From JBPBQZ01 sp050955105 (GTDB lineage: Bacteria > Pseudomonadota > Gammaproteobacteria > Burkholderiales > Burkholderiaceae): DNA of 26,383 nucleotides. A program made the translations under genes and the position numbers. Position 1 is the stretch's first letter. Each line of letters begins with the position of its first letter. Below, in pieces: positions 24,761 through 26,383 of this stretch. The notes under the pieces were generated by a model. It ran no database searches. It had not been told where the DNA came from and saw only the letters and a list, made by a program, of their open reading frames with translations. The stretch spans positions 1 to 26,383 of the forward strand of contig JBPBQZ010000067.1 in assembly GCA_050955105.1 (NCBI GenBank). The letters are read 5' to 3'.

Positions 24761-26011
24761 ATGGCACTAATCGTTCATAAATACGGCGGCACATCGATGG
24801 GTTCGGTCGAACGCATCCGCAATGTCGCAACGCGCGTCGCCAAATGGCAACGCGCCGGGCACCGGATGGTGGTGGTGCCGTCGGCCATGTCCGGCGAAAC
24901 CAACCGTTTGCTGGGACTGGCGCGCGATCTGTCGCCCAAAGCCTCGCCGCGCGAACTCGACGTCATCGCCGCGACCGGCGAGCAGGTCAGCATCGGGCTG
25001 CTCGCCATCGCGCTGCAAGAGCAGGGCGTCGATGCGATCAGCTACGCCGGCTGGCAAGTGCCGATTAAAACCGACGATGCCCACACCAAGGCGCGCATCG
25101 GCGAAATCGACGGCAGCCGCGTGCACGCCGATCTGGACGCCGGGCGCGTCGTCGTGATCGCCGGCTTCCAGGGCGTGGACACCGCCGGCAACATCACCAC
25201 GCTCGGCCGCGGCGGTTCCGACACCTCGGCCGTGGCGATCGCCGCAGCGCTCAGTGCCGACGAATGCCTGATCTATACCGACGTCGATGGCGTCTACACC
25301 ACCGACCCACGTGTGGTCGACGATGCGCGCCGGCTCGACCGCGTGACCTTCGAGGAAATGATCGAGATGGCCAGTCTCGGCTCGAAAGTACTGCAGATCC
25401 GCTCGGTCGAATTCGCCGGCAAATACCGCGTGAAAACGCGCGTGTTGTCGAGCCTTACCGACCCGATGATTCCGCTGGCGCAGGAAATGTCCTCTGGCAC
25501 CCTCATCACCTTTGAAGAAGACGAGACCATGGAAAAAGCCGTTATTTCCGGCATTGCGTTCCAGCGGGATGAAGCACGCATCGCCGTCATGGGCGTGCCC
25601 GACAAGCCGGGCATCGCTTATCAGATCCTCGGGCCGATCGCCGAAGCCAACGTCGATGTCGACATGATCATCCAGAACCAGAGCGTCGAAGGCAAAACCG
25701 ACTTCACGTTCACGGTCGGGCGTGGCGACTACGGTCGGGCGATGGACATCCTGAACGAACAGATACGCGATCACATCAAGGCCGAACAGGTGCGCGGCGA
25801 TCCGAAGGTATCGAAGGTATCGGTGGTCGGCGTTGGCATGCGCTCGCACGTGGGTATCGCCAGCACGATGTTCCGCACCTTGTCGGAAGAGGGCATCAAC
25901 ATCCAGATGATCTCCACCTCCGAGATCAAGATTTCGGTGCTGATCGACGAAAAATATATGGAATTGGCGGTGCGCGCCTTGCATAAGGCGTTTGGGCTGG
26001 AATCGGTCTAG
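24761..26011 (+). CDS. lysC: aspartate kinase LysC
   Basis: 416 residues, the monofunctional type II-like aspartokinase. The kinase signature KYGGTSMGS is at 7-15, GRGGSDTSAVA and YTDVDGVYTTDPR lie in the amino acid kinase domain (1-245), and two ACT regulatory domains follow (about 265-416, with GVPDKPGIAYQIL and GINIQMISTSEIKISVLI). It phosphorylates aspartate, the first step to lysine, threonine and methionine; feedback inhibition through ACT domains is expected. The ATG at 24761 is where homology starts; the ribosome-binding site is weak. The family often has an internal start for a separate beta subunit, which I did not verify here. An intrinsic terminator overlaps its stop. Confidence 0.96.
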   Translation: MALIVHKYGGTSMGSVERIRNVATRVAKWQRAGHRMVVVPSAMSGETNRLLGLARDLSPKASPRELDVIAATGEQVSIGLLAIALQEQGVDAISYAGWQVPIKTDDAHTKARIGEIDGSRVHADLDAGRVVVIAGFQGVDTAGNITTLGRGGSDTSAVAIAAALSADECLIYTDVDGVYTTDPRVVDDARRLDRVTFEEMIEMASLGSKVLQIRSVEFAGKYRVKTRVLSSLTDPMIPLAQEMSSGTLITFEEDETMEKAVISGIAFQRDEARIAVMGVPDKPGIAYQILGPIAEANVDVDMIIQNQSVEGKTDFTFTVGRGDYGRAMDILNEQIRDHIKAEQVRGDPKVSKVSVVGVGMRSHVGIASTMFRTLSEEGINIQMISTSEIKISVLIDEKYMELAVRALHKAFGLESV

Positions 26012-26025
26012 GGTGACCGATTTTT
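26001..26025 (+). terminator. intrinsic terminator overlapping the lysC stop codon
   Basis: AATCGGTC (26001-26008) pairs with GACCGATT (26015-26022) around TAGGGT, which contains the lysC stop; the stem runs into TTTTT (26021-26025). It is a compact rho-independent terminator, separating lysC from the tRNA promoter. Confidence 0.6.
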
Positions 26026-26038
26026 GGCGAAGCACAAA

Positions 26039-26067
26039 TTGACCCGCCATCACAGACCCGCTATCAT
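26039..26067 (+). promoter_or_regulatory. sigma-70 promoter of tRNA-Ser
   Basis: TTGACC (26039-26044) and TATCAT (26062-26067) are separated by exactly 17 nt, followed by a GC-rich discriminator typical of stringently controlled stable-RNA promoters. The expected start near 26075 leaves a precursor leader of about 90 nt before the tRNA. Confidence 0.6.
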
Positions 26068-26163
26068 TGCCGCTTCGCGTTGAGGGCGGTTTTCAGCAGT
26101 AGCGAAAGCCACCCGTATTCAGCGCGTATCACCGACCGGGCGACACTAGTCGCTCGTCTGTCC

Positions 26164-26256
26164 GGAGACGTGGCCGAGAGGTCGAAGGCACTCCCCTGCT
26201 AAGGGAGCATGCGGCTAAAAACTGCATCAAGGGTTCGAATCCCTTCGTCTCCGCCA
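26164..26256 (+). tRNA. tRNA-Ser (anticodon GCT)
   Basis: Acceptor stem GGAGACG (26164-26170) pairs with CGTCTCC (26246-26252), discriminator G and encoded CCA at 26254-26256. The anticodon stem CTCCC/GGGAG encloses CTGCTAA with anticodon GCT at 26198-26200, reading AGC and AGU. The T-arm GGGTTCGAATCCC is canonical, and a long class II variable arm (26208-26228 region) confirms serine. A tRNA-Ser after lysC is a familiar order in Burkholderia-type genomes. Confidence 0.97.
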
Positions 26257-26266
26257 AGGACATCTT

Positions 26267-26383
26267 GGGGCTCTTCCCCACAAACGGGGGACGGGCACTC
26301 ATTGCACCCGGTTGATCACACCGTTCCATCCGCACAGGGCCAAGACCCGCAAGCGGTAATTTCCGAAGTTTCTAAAGCCAAAC
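26267..26383 (-). mobile_element. end of an insertion sequence, probably ISL3 family
   Basis: The sequence from about 26267 inwards (GGGGCTCTTCCCCACAAACG) resembles the GGCTCTT-type terminal inverted repeats of ISL3-family elements, and a transposase C-terminus follows 9 nt further in. The element continues beyond the window. Its tip lies about 11 nt after the tRNA-Ser CCA. The target duplication cannot be checked without the other end. Confidence 0.5.
26299..26383 (-). CDS. transposase C-terminus (partial, runs off the window), ISL3-like
   Basis: Only 27 residues plus stop are visible: FGFRNFGNYRLRVLALCGWN, then GVINRVQ. The GFRNFxNYRLRVL pattern is characteristic of the C-terminal end of ISL3-type DDE transposases as I remember them. 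The frame is open to the window edge. It is a different frame from the spurious minus-strand ORF that covers the tRNA. Intactness of the rest is unknown. Confidence 0.55.
   Translation of the reverse strand, partial: FGFRNFGNYRLRVLALCGWNGVINRVQ

Noticed and set aside
26266..26280. Terminator TGGGG-CTCTT-CCCCA after the tRNA
   Set aside because: No T-tract follows on the plus strand, and the sequence is better explained as the tip of an insertion sequence.
26129..26335. 68-codon minus-strand ORF with the product segment ETKGFEPLM
   Set aside because: It is the antisense of tRNA-Ser, a well-known spurious annotation; the genuine minus-strand coding here is the transposase end in another frame.

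Overview
This is GC-rich chromosomal DNA of a betaproteobacterium, most likely Burkholderiaceae in the Burkholderia sense. The inference rests on the block trmJ-cysE / lpxH-ppiB-ppiA-TPR / cysS-glycosylase-accA-tilS-lysC-tRNA-Ser, a layout I recognise from Burkholderia-type chromosomes, and on protein-level resemblance. I ran no database search.

Left part (1-9364): acyl-CoA metabolism and nitrogen uptake. An AraC-type regulator cut by the window edge converges on an acyl-CoA synthetase. Divergent from the synthetase are an SDR oxidoreductase, an acyl-CoA dehydrogenase and a phosphotransferase of the kind that accompanies ACAD10/11-type dehydrogenases; the last two overlap by 4 bp. A zinc-independent quinone oxidoreductase converges on them. 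Its upstream region is shared with an ammonium transporter and holds a candidate sigma-54 promoter and a perfect inverted repeat. Two overlapping hotdog thioesterase-type genes follow.

Middle part (9365-16911): a repeat-rich convergent gap with five 13-bp units leads to a DUF883-type membrane protein. Next are suhB-lplT on the minus strand, divergent from trmJ-cysE on the plus strand. A minus-strand group then runs from a TPR lipo-/secretory-type protein through periplasmic and cytosolic cyclophilins (ppiA, ppiB) to lpxH.

Right part (16912-26383): plus-strand cysS, a DNA glycosylase with a histone-H1-like tail, accA, tilS, a lipoprotein of the PhoPQ-activated (PqaA) family, lysC and tRNA-Ser(GCT). 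The PqaA-type gene interrupts what I expect to be an uninterrupted tilS-lysC junction. The last 85 bases encode the C-terminus of a transposase, probably ISL3 family, so the tRNA is bordered by an insertion sequence.

Most of the window is ordinary housekeeping. The best candidate for something undescribed is the roughly 380-bp leader of cysS. It can form a long nested hairpin, then a second hairpin that pairs away a GGGAGG ribosome-binding site. That site could serve either a cysteine-containing short ORF overlapping the cysS start or an N-terminally extended CysS; the canonical cysS start has no visible Shine-Dalgarno sequence.
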